Below, piece by piece: positions 44,115 to 53,818 of a stretch of 64,000 nucleotides of DNA. The position numbers and the translations under genes were made by a program. Position 1 is the stretch's first letter; each line of letters starts with the position of its first letter. The DNA lies in contig CAXXSI010000011.1 of the NCBI GenBank assembly GCA_963669285.2, positions 62,001 to 126,000 on the forward strand. Direction: 5' to 3'. The stretch comes from JAWKWH01 sp963669285. GTDB lineage: Bacteria; Pseudomonadota; Alphaproteobacteria; Rhizobiales; Rhizobiaceae. Under the pieces are notes generated by a model. It made no database searches and was not told the DNA's origin. It worked only from the letters and a program-made list of their open reading frames with translations.

Positions 44115-44534
44115 CTAATCGGACGTCCGGTTCTGTTCAAACCGAGGTATGTCATCGGGAAATTCAAACCATGCGTGCGCTTTTGAAACCCAAAAGTAGG
44201 CACTGGGCTTAATCCAACTCGTGTCGTCGAATGTTCCGCCCGCGATCGCGATACCGCGAGGCAGCCGTTCGGGCTTCCACATCACGGTCGTTCCGCAGGT
44301 CTTGCAAAAACGGTGAGAGACGATCCTTCCGGAGTCCGAGGTTTGATTATAAATATCAAAATTGTCGGCGCCCGCGGTAATCGAGACATCCTTCCCCTCG
44401 AAGAAACACCCTATGCCGAAGGCAGATCCTGTGCGGCGCTGGCAGGCTTTGCAGTGGCAGGCCGCCATTCCGGTTGGCTCTCCGGTGACTTCGTATCGAA
44501 ACGCTCCACATGCGCAGCCGCCGGTCAATCTCAT
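44115..44534 (-). CDS. GFA/CENP-V-family zinc protein
   Basis: A 139-residue protein of the glutathione-dependent formaldehyde-activating enzyme (GFA) family. Zinc-binding cysteines are in GGCACGAFRYEVTG, ACHCKACQRRTGSAF and HRFCKTCGTTVMW. Activity toward S-hydroxymethylglutathione is doubtful for this broad family. I chose ATG 44534 because AGGAGAGATC precedes it; the ORF's 48 upstream codons look non-coding. It is convergent with the methyltransferase gene and divergent from the methionine-synthase-like gene. Confidence 0.85.
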   Translation of the reverse strand: MRLTGGCACGAFRYEVTGEPTGMAACHCKACQRRTGSAFGIGCFFEGKDVSITAGADNFDIYNQTSDSGRIVSHRFCKTCGTTVMWKPERLPRGIAIAGGTFDDTSWIKPSAYFWVSKAHAWFEFPDDIPRFEQNRTSD

Positions 44535-44730
44535 GATCTCTCCTTTCGTATTCTTCATGATGGGAATGTTTAGCGCTGAACCCTGCGAATTGTCGACTTT
44601 CCGGTCGGTGGGTTGATAAGGATGCACTCGCGATTGAAGGGTGAACCCTACAAGAGCGGATGGTTCGATTCTCGACACGTTAAATTAACATGTGTACAAT
44701 CTTGACCCGTTCATAGAGGATGACACGGGA

Positions 44731-45843
44731 ATGGCTAACAAACCTCCCTTCAGGGCCGATCATGTCGGCAGCTTGCTGCGACCACGATCGGTTGTGGAGG
44801 CGCGAAAAAAGCATTTTGAGGACGGTGAACTATCCGCCGATGAGCTCGCTGCGATTGAGAACGAGGCCATACCTGTACTGATAAGGATGCAGGAAGATGT
44901 TGGCCTGAAAGCGGTGACGGATGGCGAGGCGAGGCGTTCGTTCTGGCACTACGATTTTCTGGGATCACTGACGGGGCTTGAGTTGGAGGAACGCGAGGAG
45001 GGTGTGCAATTTTCTGGCGTCAATCTCCGACCGATCTTCCCGACCATCAAGGGGAAGCTTGATTTCCCTGATGATCATCCGATGCTGGACCACTTCAGTT
45101 TTGTTGCCAGCCACACAATGGTTACGCCAAAAATCTCCATTCCGGGCCCCAGCTGTTGTCATTTCCGAACTGAACTGCAGGATATAGCGCCGGCCGAATA
45201 CCGGGATGCTGATGTTCTGTTTGCTGATATTGCCGCCACATACCGCAAGGCGGTGGCCAAATTTTATGCTGTCGGATGCCGATATCTGCAGATGGATGAC
45301 ATTTTTTTCGCCTATCTGTGTGACCCGAAACACCGGGCGCAGAAGACCGCGCAGGGCCAGAACCCAGATTGGCTGATAGAGCGTTATGCGTGGATGATGC
45401 ACGAAGCGATCAAGGATCGGCCAGACGACATGGTGATCGGCATGCACATGTGCCGGGGCAATTACAAATCGACTTATGCGGCAGAGGGGGCGTATGATCC
45501 GGCGGCTGATGTCGTTTTCAACCAGACTGGCGTCGATATTTTCTTCATGGAATACGATACCGAACGTGCCGGCGAATTGGAGCCGCTCTCCCTGCTCGCC
45601 AAAGGCCGCCAAAGGGTTATGCCGGGATTCATCACCACAAAAACGGGGGATCTTGAGAGCATTGATGATCTGAAGGCGAAGTTCGAGCAAGCGTCGAAAT
45701 ATGCCGATATCGATCAGCTTGGGATCGCTCCGCAATGCGGGTTCGCATCAACGGAAGAAGGCAATGCGATCAGCTATGACGATCAGCGACGCAAACTGGA
45801 ACTGGTGGTGAAAACGGCCGAAGCAATTTGGGGCGGGGTGTAG
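44731..45843 (+). CDS. Cobalamin-independent methionine synthase-like protein (MetE C-domain type)
   Basis: A 370-residue protein matching the C-terminal catalytic domain of MetE, without the N-terminal half (COG0620). Features are FRADHVGSLLRPRSVVEARK, VGLKAVTDGEARRSFWHYDF, the zinc-ligand region IGMHMCRGNYKS and LGIAPQCGFAST. Such short proteins use a methyl donor that is often unknown; some act with corrinoid proteins. I chose ATG 44731 after GAGGATGACACGGGA. No riboswitch was recognised in the upstream ~190 bp. Confidence 0.87.
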   Translation: MANKPPFRADHVGSLLRPRSVVEARKKHFEDGELSADELAAIENEAIPVLIRMQEDVGLKAVTDGEARRSFWHYDFLGSLTGLELEEREEGVQFSGVNLRPIFPTIKGKLDFPDDHPMLDHFSFVASHTMVTPKISIPGPSCCHFRTELQDIAPAEYRDADVLFADIAATYRKAVAKFYAVGCRYLQMDDIFFAYLCDPKHRAQKTAQGQNPDWLIERYAWMMHEAIKDRPDDMVIGMHMCRGNYKSTYAAEGAYDPAADVVFNQTGVDIFFMEYDTERAGELEPLSLLAKGRQRVMPGFITTKTGDLESIDDLKAKFEQASKYADIDQLGIAPQCGFASTEEGNAISYDDQRRKLELVVKTAEAIWGGV

Positions 45844-45904
45844 CCCGCACCCATTAAACAGCGATTCATGCAACCAACCGCTGCTCTCCGCCGGCGGGAA
45901 GCGC

Positions 45905-46069
45905 TCAAACAGGCGCGAAATAGGCGCCGATATAGTAGGGCCAGACCAGCAACGCCAACACGCCCTGCCAGAAGGATAGTTTCAGATAGCCGATGGCAAA
46001 CAGCCAGCCGGCAAACCAGATCAGGCCGAGGCCACCATGTTGTTCGATTTTGATCCGTTGTTTTTCCAT
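45905..46069 (-). CDS. Small inner-membrane protein, hypothetical
   Basis: A 54-residue protein beginning MEKQRIKIEQHGGLGLIWFA with two closely spaced hydrophobic segments (LGLIWFAGWLFAIGYLKL and FWQGVLALLVWPYYIGAYFA). It is a likely two-pass membrane protein or hairpin. I chose ATG 46069 because the upstream codons to 46126 lack protein character. It resembles short conserved rhizobial membrane proteins but has no known function. It lies between the methionine-synthase-like gene and xthA. Confidence 0.7.
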   Translation of the reverse strand: MEKQRIKIEQHGGLGLIWFAGWLFAIGYLKLSFWQGVLALLVWPYYIGAYFAPV

Positions 46070-46184
46070 GACCGTTCCTGTCCGCTTGAGATCAAAACCG
46101 GTATGCCAGCGGCGATGACCGCGCATTGATTCCTATCAACGCCATGCCGCAAAGCATCAGCTGAATATCGCCTGAAGAACGGTT

Positions 46185-46991
46185 TTAGTTGAAGTCGAAT
46201 TCGGCGATCACCGGTACATGATCCGATGGACGCTCCCAACTCCGCGCTTCCCGTAGTACATGCAAATGTTTCAGGTTGCCGGCAATGTTTGGCGACGACC
46301 AGACGTGATCTAATCGCCGGCCGCGGTCGGAGGCTGCCCAATCGCGCGCGCGATAGCTCCACCAGGTATAGATTTTTTCAGGTGGCGGGATGTGCTGACG
46401 CATGAGATCGGACCATCCGCCATTCACCCGCAGATCCTCCAGCGTTTCGGTTTCGACCGGTGTGTGGCTGACGACTTTCAGCAACTGTTTGTGCGACCAG
46501 ACATCTTCCTCAAGTGGCGCGATGTTGAGGTCGCCAACCAGGACTGAGGCCGTACCGTTTGTGTGATCAGCGCGTACCGAGCGCATTTCCTCGAGAAAAT
46601 CGAGCTTGTGGCGGAATTTCGGGTTCTTGTCCGCATCGGGCTCGTCGCCGCCGGCCGGAACATAAAAATTGTGCAGCAATACCACCTTGCCGCCGGCGTC
46701 AACCTCGACGGAAAGATGCCTGGTGTCTCCCATTTTACAAAATTCGCGGCGTTCGACAGCCTTGATGGGTCGGCGGGAGATCGTCGCCACACCGTGATAG
46801 CCCTTTTGGCCATGGATTTCGATATGATCGTATCCCAGTGCTTTCAGCGGTCGAAACGGGAACAGATCATTGGGGCACTTGGTTTCCTGAAGACACAGAA
46901 CATCAGGCTGGTGAGCGCGTAGAAACTGTTCGACCAGAGGCATGCGCAGGCGAACTGAATTGATGTTCCAGGTGGCGATGGAAAACGACAT
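46185..46991 (-). CDS. xthA: Exodeoxyribonuclease III (AP endonuclease)
   Basis: A 268-residue base-excision-repair nuclease of the EEP superfamily. Motifs are IATWNINSVRLRM, LCLQETKCPNDLFPFRPLKA, the DLNIAPLEEDVW loop and the C-terminal RGRRLDHVWSS and SDHVPVIAEFDFN with the catalytic Asp-His pair. I chose ATG 46991, giving MSFSIATWNINS, typical of the family; the ORF extends 20 codons further. Same strand as the lolA-like gene and ftsK upstream. Confidence 0.94.
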   Translation of the reverse strand: MSFSIATWNINSVRLRMPLVEQFLRAHQPDVLCLQETKCPNDLFPFRPLKALGYDHIEIHGQKGYHGVATISRRPIKAVERREFCKMGDTRHLSVEVDAGGKVVLLHNFYVPAGGDEPDADKNPKFRHKLDFLEEMRSVRADHTNGTASVLVGDLNIAPLEEDVWSHKQLLKVVSHTPVETETLEDLRVNGGWSDLMRQHIPPPEKIYTWWSYRARDWAASDRGRRLDHVWSSPNIAGNLKHLHVLREARSWERPSDHVPVIAEFDFN

Positions 46992-47125
46992 GAAAAGTAA
47001 CCCGGCAGGACTTGGATGCCTGAATCTGGCAGGCACCGCAAAGGGTTGCAAGCTTTCGTCCGGTCACGGCCACCGCAATCCGGGCGATCCACAGTTATTT
47101 GGGTCCATGACCTAGGCAGGCGGGC

Positions 47126-47788
47126 TTAGCGGTTATTGCCGATATTGTTGGTTTCAGCCACTTTGCGATAGTCGATCTTGAATATCTTCGGATCGAACTT
47201 CACGCCCTGTTTCACATTGAAGATCATTACGGTCGTGTCTTTGCCCTGCGCATCGCGGATCGTCCACTGACGCAATTCGTAGCTCGCCGGATCGAACATC
47301 ATTGTGATGGTGGAATTGCCAAAAACGGATTTGTCGGCAAGCGTAATCGTCGTCAGGTCGTCCTCTTCCCTGACTTTTTGAACCCGGTCGCCTGATATGT
47401 CGATTTTCTCGTCCAACAACAGTTTTAGCGGAGTCTTGGAGAGCGGATACAAATCAGCGGTTTTCAGCTTTTTATTGCTGATCACCACCGATTTCCCGTC
47501 CGAAACAACGCGGAAGGCTGACGGTTTTTCATAATTAAAACGAATGCGACCCGGTCGTTCGATAAAAAACTTTCCGCCGGTCTGTTCGCCGCGGGGGCCG
47601 AATTGGACAAATTCACCCGTCATGGTTTTGACCGATGCAAAATGATCGGCGATTTGCTGCGCTGTTCCGGCACGCGCGATCGTGCCCGGCAACGGGCCCA
47701 TGGCCGTGGCGGCGGTAATCATCGCAGTCATCGCAGCCAACAACACGCCGCGACGCACAATGCGTGCCGGTTTGACAAGTTTTTCCAT
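47126..47788 (-). CDS. lolA: LolA-like outer-membrane lipoprotein carrier
   Basis: About 220 residues with an N-terminal signal/anchor (RRGVLLAAMTAMITAATAMG). The LolA domain is clear: QIADHFASVKTMTGEFVQFG, FFIERPGRIRFNYEKPSAFR, VVSDGKSVVISNKKLKTADL and the later TLADKSVFGNSTITMMFDP. It would carry lipoproteins across the periplasm from LolCDE. I chose ATG 47788, with GGAG upstream; 37 extra codons to 47899 lack support. It lies directly downstream of ftsK, the common alphaproteobacterial order. Confidence 0.9.
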   Translation of the reverse strand: MEKLVKPARIVRRGVLLAAMTAMITAATAMGPLPGTIARAGTAQQIADHFASVKTMTGEFVQFGPRGEQTGGKFFIERPGRIRFNYEKPSAFRVVSDGKSVVISNKKLKTADLYPLSKTPLKLLLDEKIDISGDRVQKVREEDDLTTITLADKSVFGNSTITMMFDPASYELRQWTIRDAQGKDTTVMIFNVKQGVKFDPKIFKIDYRKVAETNNIGNNR

Positions 47789-47895
47789 CCAGATGCTCCG
47801 TTGCGGCGGGCGGTCAACACCCCCGCGTCCTTTGGCTTCACCTAGTGCCCGATTGGGGCCCAACTTTGGCATGTCTTGTTGCATTTGCAGGATTC

Positions 47896-50424
47896 TCAAA
47901 GTTTGTCTTCTTCGGTCGGAACCAAAATCTCGCGTTTACCCGCGTGATTGGCAGGTCCGATCACGCCTTCTTCTTCCATACGTTCGATGATCGAGGCGGC
48001 GCGGTTATAGCCAATGCCCAGACGGCGCTGGATGTAGCTGGTCGACACTTTGCCGTCGCGCAGCACAACCGCCACGGCCTGATCATAGGGATCATCGGAT
48101 TCGCCGAGATTGGAATTGCCTGATCCGCCGCCGTTCTCATCTTCCCCGTCATCTTCCGTAATAGCGTCGAGATATTGCGGAATACCTTGAAGTTTCAGGT
48201 GCTTGACGACTTTTTCGACTTCGTCATCGGATACAAAGGGACCATGAACACGCTGGATGCGCCCGCCACCTGCCATATAGAGCATGTCGCCCATACCCAA
48301 CAGCTGCTCGGCGCCCTGCTCGCCAAGGATGGTGCGGCTGTCAATTTTGGATGTGACCTGGAAGGAGATGCGCGTCGGGAAATTCGCTTTGATCGTACCG
48401 GTGATCACGTCGACGGACGGTCTCTGGGTCGCCATGATGACATGAATGCCTGCAGCGCGGGCCATTTGTGCCAACCGTTGAACGGCGCCTTCGATGTCCT
48501 TACCAGCGACCATCATGAGATCGGCCATCTCGTCGATGATCACGACGATGTAAGGCATCGCTGTCAGGTCCAGCTCTTCGGTTTCGTAGATGGCCTCACC
48601 GGTTTCCCTGTCAAACCCGGTTTGAACGGTCCGGCTGATGCGCTCGCCCTTTTTCTCCGCCTGCTTAACCCGCTGATTAAAGCCGTCGATATTGCGCACG
48701 CCAAGCTTGGACATCTTGCGATAGCGCTCTTCCATTTCGCGGACGGTCCATTTCAGAGCGACGACGGCCTTTTTCGGGTCTGTGACAACCGGCGTCAGCA
48801 GATGCGGGATACCGTCATAGACAGACAGTTCCAGCATCTTCGGATCGATCATGATCAGGCGGCATTGCTCCGGCGTCATGCGATAAAGCAATGACAGGAT
48901 CATCGTGTTGATCGCCACTGACTTGCCCGAGCCGGTGGTACCGGCAACCAGGACATGCGGCATTTTGGCGAGATCGGCGATCACGGCCTCGCCATTGATG
49001 GTTTTACCCAGTGCGAGGCCCAATTTGGCCTTCATGTTCTCATAGTCGCGGCTTGCCAGGATCTCGCGCAGAAACACGGTTTCGCGATTGGCATTCGGCA
49101 GTTCAATACCGATGGCATTGCGGCCTGGAACGACGGCGACGCGGGTTGCAATCGCGCTCATGGAGCGGGCGATGTCATCAGCAAGTCCGATTACCCGTGA
49201 GGATTTGATGCCGGGCGCGGGTTCAAGTTCATACAGGGTGACAACCGGTCCTGGGCGTACATGAATAATCTCTCCCTTGACGCCGAAATCTTCCAGAACG
49301 CCCTCAAGCAAACGGGCATTCTGCTCCAGGGCGTCCTTCGACATTGCCGGGGTTTTTCCCGTCGCTTTTACCTCGCTGAGAAAGTGCAGCGCCGGCATCT
49401 CGAACTCGCCTGTGCCTATCAGCGAGGTCTGCGCCTCGCGGGTAACCCGTGTCCCGGGTTTGGGTCGTGGCGCCGGCTGGTCTACGCGCGCCGCTGGCTT
49501 GGCGCCGATGGAAAAATCCTCGGTTTCGTCGTCAATCACAGGAATGTCGAATGGCGCTTCCGACTGGCCGGCTTCAAATTCCGGCTCGATGCGATCGCCG
49601 GCAAAGTTCGTGACAAATTCTTCAATGCCATCTGCGAGGTGATCGCGGTTGGGAGTAGATGCGACGCTCTGACCGATCCGTTTCCGTTTCCAACCCCACC
49701 ATCTCGTAGCCAGCGCGCAAAGCGAGTACCACCAGTGTACAAGCGCTCCGAGGATCAGGTTACCCCGGCTTTCATCCTCGTCGTGATCGAGCAACGGGTC
49801 ATCGTGGACCTCGATCGTATCGCGAGCGGGCTCGTGATCTTCCGAAGTGCTCCTGTCCAGAATGCCGGCTCCGAAGGAGAACAGCCAAAGCGAAGGTGCC
49901 AGCAACAGAAGTCCCAGCAGGGCGGCAAGTGCTCCGCTTGGATAGGATCCCGTCGCCAGAGCGGGAATTTTCAGGATCATATCGCCGAATACGCCGCCAA
50001 GGCCCGACGGCAGCGGCCAGGTAGCGGGAGGCGAGATACAGCCGGCGATGGCTGAAAGCAGGATGGCCGAGGCAAGCCAAGCGGCTGCCCGTTTGAGTTT
50101 TCGATCTATTCTCCGGGCCGAAGTGAGAAATACACCCCAGAACACCGCGGGCAACAGCGCGGTTACCGCACCCAATCCGAAAAACTGCATGGCGATATCG
50201 GCAAAGGCGGCGCCGGGAAAACCCATGGCGTTGGTGACAATGTTGCCGGTGGCGTGACTGAAGCTTGGGTCGGCGACATTCCAGGTTGCGAGGCTTGCGG
50301 TCGCGAAGGCGGTTCCGGCAAGCAGGAACAGACCGGTCAGGCGCGCAAATTGCCGCCTCAAGAAGCCTTGCAGGCTTCGTGGAAGATGATCCAATCCCAA
50401 AGTTGCCGATAATCCAGAACGCAT
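47896..50424 (-). CDS. ftsK: DNA translocase FtsK
   Basis: About 842 residues that anchor at the division septum and pump DNA during chromosome segregation. Several N-terminal transmembrane helices (e.g. LTGLFLLAGTAFATASLATW, AAAWLASAILLSAIAGCISP) precede a linker and the RecA-like motor. Walker A is VLVAGTTGSGKSVAINTMI, Walker B is IVVIIDEMADLMMVAG, and RPSVDVITGTIKANFPTRIS follows. The C-terminal gamma winged helix for KOPS recognition includes DGKVSTSYIQRRLGIGYNRA. The ORF reaches 50478; Met codons at 50478, 50442 and 50424 are all possible starts, and I used 50424. Confidence 0.93.
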   Translation of the reverse strand: MRSGLSATLGLDHLPRSLQGFLRRQFARLTGLFLLAGTAFATASLATWNVADPSFSHATGNIVTNAMGFPGAAFADIAMQFFGLGAVTALLPAVFWGVFLTSARRIDRKLKRAAAWLASAILLSAIAGCISPPATWPLPSGLGGVFGDMILKIPALATGSYPSGALAALLGLLLLAPSLWLFSFGAGILDRSTSEDHEPARDTIEVHDDPLLDHDEDESRGNLILGALVHWWYSLCALATRWWGWKRKRIGQSVASTPNRDHLADGIEEFVTNFAGDRIEPEFEAGQSEAPFDIPVIDDETEDFSIGAKPAARVDQPAPRPKPGTRVTREAQTSLIGTGEFEMPALHFLSEVKATGKTPAMSKDALEQNARLLEGVLEDFGVKGEIIHVRPGPVVTLYELEPAPGIKSSRVIGLADDIARSMSAIATRVAVVPGRNAIGIELPNANRETVFLREILASRDYENMKAKLGLALGKTINGEAVIADLAKMPHVLVAGTTGSGKSVAINTMILSLLYRMTPEQCRLIMIDPKMLELSVYDGIPHLLTPVVTDPKKAVVALKWTVREMEERYRKMSKLGVRNIDGFNQRVKQAEKKGERISRTVQTGFDRETGEAIYETEELDLTAMPYIVVIIDEMADLMMVAGKDIEGAVQRLAQMARAAGIHVIMATQRPSVDVITGTIKANFPTRISFQVTSKIDSRTILGEQGAEQLLGMGDMLYMAGGGRIQRVHGPFVSDDEVEKVVKHLKLQGIPQYLDAITEDDGEDENGGGSGNSNLGESDDPYDQAVAVVLRDGKVSTSYIQRRLGIGYNRAASIIERMEEEGVIGPANHAGKREILVPTEEDKL

Positions 50425-50598
50425 ACGATTCACCCCGTGCATGGCCCGACTTCCGCCAATACACACAACGGAAGTCACTTAATCGCCAGATTAACGAGGC
50501 GATGGTTAAGGCTGCATTAACCATGCATTGGAATTGAAGGTCCCGTTGGGCGCTTGAGGACCACCCGTCGGCGGTCCGCGATTTTCTATGTCCGGCGG

Positions 50599-51828
50599 TC
50601 AAACACCGCGGATTTCGGCCTCCGGATTGGCGCCGATATGATGGATCGACAAGTCCGCGCCGCGCAACTCCTCTTCCTCGCTCAGCCGCAAACCCGTTGT
50701 TGCCTTGAGCACTCCATAGACGATGTACCCGGCGATCGCCGCATAGGAAGCGCCCAGGAGGCTGCCGGCGATCTGCGAACCAAGTGATATGCCACCCAAG
50801 CCCCCCAGTGTTTCAAGTCCGAAAATACCGACGGCAATCCCACCCCACAGGCCGCAAAGACCGTGTAGCGGCCAGACGCCAAGCACGTCGTCGATTTTGA
50901 GCTTTTCCTGGCACCATGAGAATCCCTTGACGAAAATCACTCCGGCAGCGATGCCGACCAACAGTGCGCCAATGGGATGAAAGATATCCGAACCGGCACA
51001 TACCGCAACGAGACCAGCCAGCGCGCCATTGTGCACAAATCCCGGATCGTTACGGCCGGCAAACAGGGCCGCGATGATCCCGCCGACCATGGCCATCAGT
51101 GAATTGAGTGCCACAAGTCCGGTGGCGCCGGCGACCGATTGCGCGCTCATGACATTAAAACCGAACCAGCCGATACACAGCAGCCAGGAGCCGAGCGCCA
51201 GCCACGGAATGGAAGAGGGCGGCATCGGAAACGATTTGCCCGACGTCGAATATCGGCCCAATCGGCTGCCCAGATGAACAACGGCTGCAAACGCGATCCA
51301 CCCACCGACCGCGTGAACCACAATGGAGCCGGCAAAATCATGGAATGGCGCACCGAATGTGGATTCGATCCATCCTTGCAAACCGAAGTTTCCGTTCCAC
51401 ACAATGCCCTCGAAGAACGGGTAGACCAGTCCGACTACCGCGGCGGTGGCGAAACATTGAGGCGCAAACCGCATCCGTTCCGCTATCCCACCTGAAATGA
51501 TCGCCGGGATCGCGGCAGCAAAGGTCGTCAGGAAGAAGAATTTTACCAGGGTGAACCCTTGCGGCAGGAACACTTCACCACCCTGAGCCCCGGACAGCAC
51601 GGCGGCATTGACGAAGAAGGTCACGCCATAGGCGACCAGGAAACCGACAAAGAAATAGCAAATGGTCGAGATGGCGAAGTCGACCAGGATTTTCACCAGA
51701 GCATTGACCTGGTTCTTGTGCCTGACCGTGCCGACCTCGAGAAAGGCAAAACCGCCATGCATGGCGAACACCAGAATTGCACCCATGAGGACGAAAAACA
51801 CGTCCCCGCCCGCCGAATTGGTTTCCAT
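50599..51828 (-). CDS. Ammonium transporter (Amt family), second copy
   Basis: A 409-residue Amt/Rh-family channel with about 11 helices. Family signatures are AFLEVGTVRHKNQVNALVKI near the start, DFAGSIVVHAVGGWIAFAAV (first pore His region) and the late HPIGALLVGIAAGVIF and WPLHGLCGLWGGIAVGIFG (second His). I chose ATG 51828 after GGAG; it starts directly at the first helix without a signal peptide, unlike the upstream amtB. It is 235 bp downstream of amtB, behind an 11-bp hairpin, and divergent enough in sequence to have a different role. Confidence 0.9.
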   Translation of the reverse strand: METNSAGGDVFFVLMGAILVFAMHGGFAFLEVGTVRHKNQVNALVKILVDFAISTICYFFVGFLVAYGVTFFVNAAVLSGAQGGEVFLPQGFTLVKFFFLTTFAAAIPAIISGGIAERMRFAPQCFATAAVVGLVYPFFEGIVWNGNFGLQGWIESTFGAPFHDFAGSIVVHAVGGWIAFAAVVHLGSRLGRYSTSGKSFPMPPSSIPWLALGSWLLCIGWFGFNVMSAQSVAGATGLVALNSLMAMVGGIIAALFAGRNDPGFVHNGALAGLVAVCAGSDIFHPIGALLVGIAAGVIFVKGFSWCQEKLKIDDVLGVWPLHGLCGLWGGIAVGIFGLETLGGLGGISLGSQIAGSLLGASYAAIAGYIVYGVLKATTGLRLSEEEELRGADLSIHHIGANPEAEIRGV

Positions 51829-52024
51829 ATCCCGTCTCCTACCGGATTTCATTGCGGTCGAACCGCTTGGTTGGCGGCTGCAATACAAGTGGCGTGCCAA
51901 ATCGGGTTTGCCGGCGTTTTCATTGCTTGCAGCCGGTGATTTCGCCAATTTGCATAAAAAACAGGCAGAAAAGGCCAATTGCCCGCTCAAACGGCAGGCA
52001 TTCTTTGTTTTTCGTAGTTGTTGC

Positions 52025-52053
52025 GTCCGCCGGTGCCTGAAACACCGGCGGAC
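52025..52053 (-). terminator. Perfect 11-bp hairpin after amtB
   Basis: GTCCGCCGGTG (52025-52035) and CACCGGCGGAC (52043-52053) form a perfect 11-bp stem with a 7-nt loop, starting 10 bp beyond the amtB stop. No T-run follows on the minus strand. It may be a processing or attenuation structure, or a Rho-assisted terminator, that reduces read-through into the second amt gene. Confidence 0.6.
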
Positions 52054-52063
52054 AGTTATGGCC

Positions 52064-53380
52064 CTAGCTGTGGTAGGCCGCCTCGCCGTGTGAAGCCAGG
52101 TCAAGGCCCATTTGCTCGTCTTCCTTCGACGGCCTCAGGCCGACGATCAGGTCGGTGACCTTGAACAGGATGACCGAACCGACACCGCACCAAACGATGG
52201 TGATCAGCACCGCCTGAATCTGGATCCAGGTCTGCGCGACGATGGAGAATTCCGCATCGCCGATGCCGCCGAGCGATCCGCTGGTGAAGATGCCGGTGCC
52301 GACGGCGCCAACGATGCCGCCGATTCCGTGGATGCCGAAGACGTCGGCGCTGTCATCGTAGCCGAAGCGAATCTTGACCACGCTGACAAAGTAATAGCAG
52401 ATCACCGAGGCGATTAGGCCGAGCACGATCGCGCCGACCGGTCCGACCGAACCGGCCGCCGGTGTCACGGCAACCAAGCCGGCAATCATGCCCGACGCCG
52501 CGCCAAGCATGGATGCTTTTCCGCGGGTGATGGCTTCGACTGCTGACCAACCGACAATCGCCCCGGCTGTTGCGGTGAACGTGTTGATCATCGCAAGTCC
52601 CGCACCGCCATTGGCTTCCAGATTGGAGCCGGCGTTGAAGCCGAACCACCCAACCCAGAGCATGGCCGCACCGACCAGCGTCAGCGTCATGGAGTGCGGC
52701 GCCAACATGTCGCGGCCGTAGCCGTTGCGCTTGCCGATCATGATGCAGCCGACAAATCCGGCAACGCCGGCATTGATGTGCACCACAGTACCGCCGGCAA
52801 AGTCGAGCGCACCCATGTTGAAGATCAGTCCCGCGCCGTCCCAGACCATGTGGGCTACCGGGAAGTAGACCGCGGTCACCCAGAGGACCGTGAAGAGCAT
52901 GACGGCCGAGAATTTCACCCGCTCGGCAAACGCGCCGACAATCAGTGCCGGCGTGATGGCGGCGAAAGTCATCTGGAAGCAGATGAAGACAAACTCGGGG
53001 ATAACCACACCGTCGGTGAAGGTCGCGGCCGTGGAATCTGCCGTGACACCGACTAGAAACAGCTTGCCGAACCCGCCGAAAAAGGCGCTGGTGGAGCCGC
53101 CGAAGGCAAAAGAGTAGCCGTAAGTAACCCAGATGATCATAACGACTGCCGCGATCATCGTGCATTGCATCAGCACCGACAGCATGTTTTTTGCCCGCAT
53201 CAGGCCGCCATAAAACAGCGCCAGACCTGGGATGATCATCAGCAGGACCAGAATGGTCGCAAGCATCATGAATGCGGTATCCCCCTTGTCGGGTACCGCA
53301 TCCTGGGCAAAAGCGGGAACAGTGCCTGCGGCGAATACCACAGATCCCGCGATGATTGATCTCAAATTCCTGATTATCAT
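52064..53380 (-). CDS. amtB: Ammonium transporter AmtB
   Basis: A 438-residue inner-membrane channel with an N-terminal signal peptide (about 1-25, SIIAGSVVFAAGTVPAFAQ) as in E. coli AmtB. It has 11 predicted helices. Landmarks are LALFYGGLMRAKNMLSVLMQ, DFAGGTVVHINAGVAGFVGC (pore His) and DVFGIHGIGGIVGAVGTGIF (second pore His). I chose ATG 53380 after AAGGGGACC. It is the partner of glnK, 22 bp upstream, whose product blocks the channel when nitrogen is sufficient. Confidence 0.95.
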   Translation of the reverse strand: MIIRNLRSIIAGSVVFAAGTVPAFAQDAVPDKGDTAFMMLATILVLLMIIPGLALFYGGLMRAKNMLSVLMQCTMIAAVVMIIWVTYGYSFAFGGSTSAFFGGFGKLFLVGVTADSTAATFTDGVVIPEFVFICFQMTFAAITPALIVGAFAERVKFSAVMLFTVLWVTAVYFPVAHMVWDGAGLIFNMGALDFAGGTVVHINAGVAGFVGCIMIGKRNGYGRDMLAPHSMTLTLVGAAMLWVGWFGFNAGSNLEANGGAGLAMINTFTATAGAIVGWSAVEAITRGKASMLGAASGMIAGLVAVTPAAGSVGPVGAIVLGLIASVICYYFVSVVKIRFGYDDSADVFGIHGIGGIVGAVGTGIFTSGSLGGIGDAEFSIVAQTWIQIQAVLITIVWCGVGSVILFKVTDLIVGLRPSKEDEQMGLDLASHGEAAYHS

Positions 53381-53402
53381 TTTCAAAGGTCCCCTTATGG
53401 CC

Positions 53403-53741
53403 TTAAAGTGCATCTTGATCGGTTTCGCCGGTGCGAATGCGGACGGCCTGTTCCAGCGCGAAAACAAAAATCTTGCCATCGCCGATCTGGCCGGTTCGTG
53501 CAGCGTTGGTGATCGCCTCGATGACCGCATCGGCGGTCTCCGATGAAACCGCTACCTCGATCTTGATCTTCGGCAAGAAACTGACGAGATACTCGGCTCC
53601 ACGATAAATTTCGGTGTGACCCTTCTGGCGGCCATACCCCTTCACCTCGGTGGCCGTCAGGCCGTGAACACCGAGAGTGGTGAGTGCTTCACGCACCTCA
53701 TCCAGCTTGTGTGGTTTGATGATTGCGGAAATGAATTTCAT
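53403..53741 (-). CDS. glnK: Nitrogen regulatory protein P-II (GlnK)
   Basis: A 112-residue trimeric signal protein that senses 2-oxoglutarate and ATP/ADP. The T-loop carries the uridylylated Tyr51 in GHTEIYRGAEYLVSFLPK; the B-loop TAARTGQIGDGKIFV and C-terminal RIRTGETDQDAL are intact. I chose ATG 53741, giving MKFISAIIKPHKLDEVREAL, the standard start. It is first in the glnK-amtB operon. A sigma-54-like element lies 78 bp upstream of the start. Confidence 0.96.
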   Translation of the reverse strand: MKFISAIIKPHKLDEVREALTTLGVHGLTATEVKGYGRQKGHTEIYRGAEYLVSFLPKIKIEVAVSSETADAVIEAITNAARTGQIGDGKIFVFALEQAVRIRTGETDQDAL

Positions 53742-53818
53742 AAATCCTGTCCCTGATTTGCCCGATGCCAACATTGCGCCCCTTCGCGCCACGCCGCCCG
53801 GAATGACAGGACGTGCCA

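Noticed and set aside
44535..44730. SAM or cobalamin riboswitch ahead of the methionine-synthase-like gene
   Set aside because: I could not find the conserved core stems or loops of SAM-II or cobalamin riboswitches by eye in this 196-bp leader.
52353..53165. 270-codon minus-strand ORF inside amtB
   Set aside because: Alternate-frame shadow of AmtB, rich in Arg, Cys and His; the amtB frame has all family motifs.
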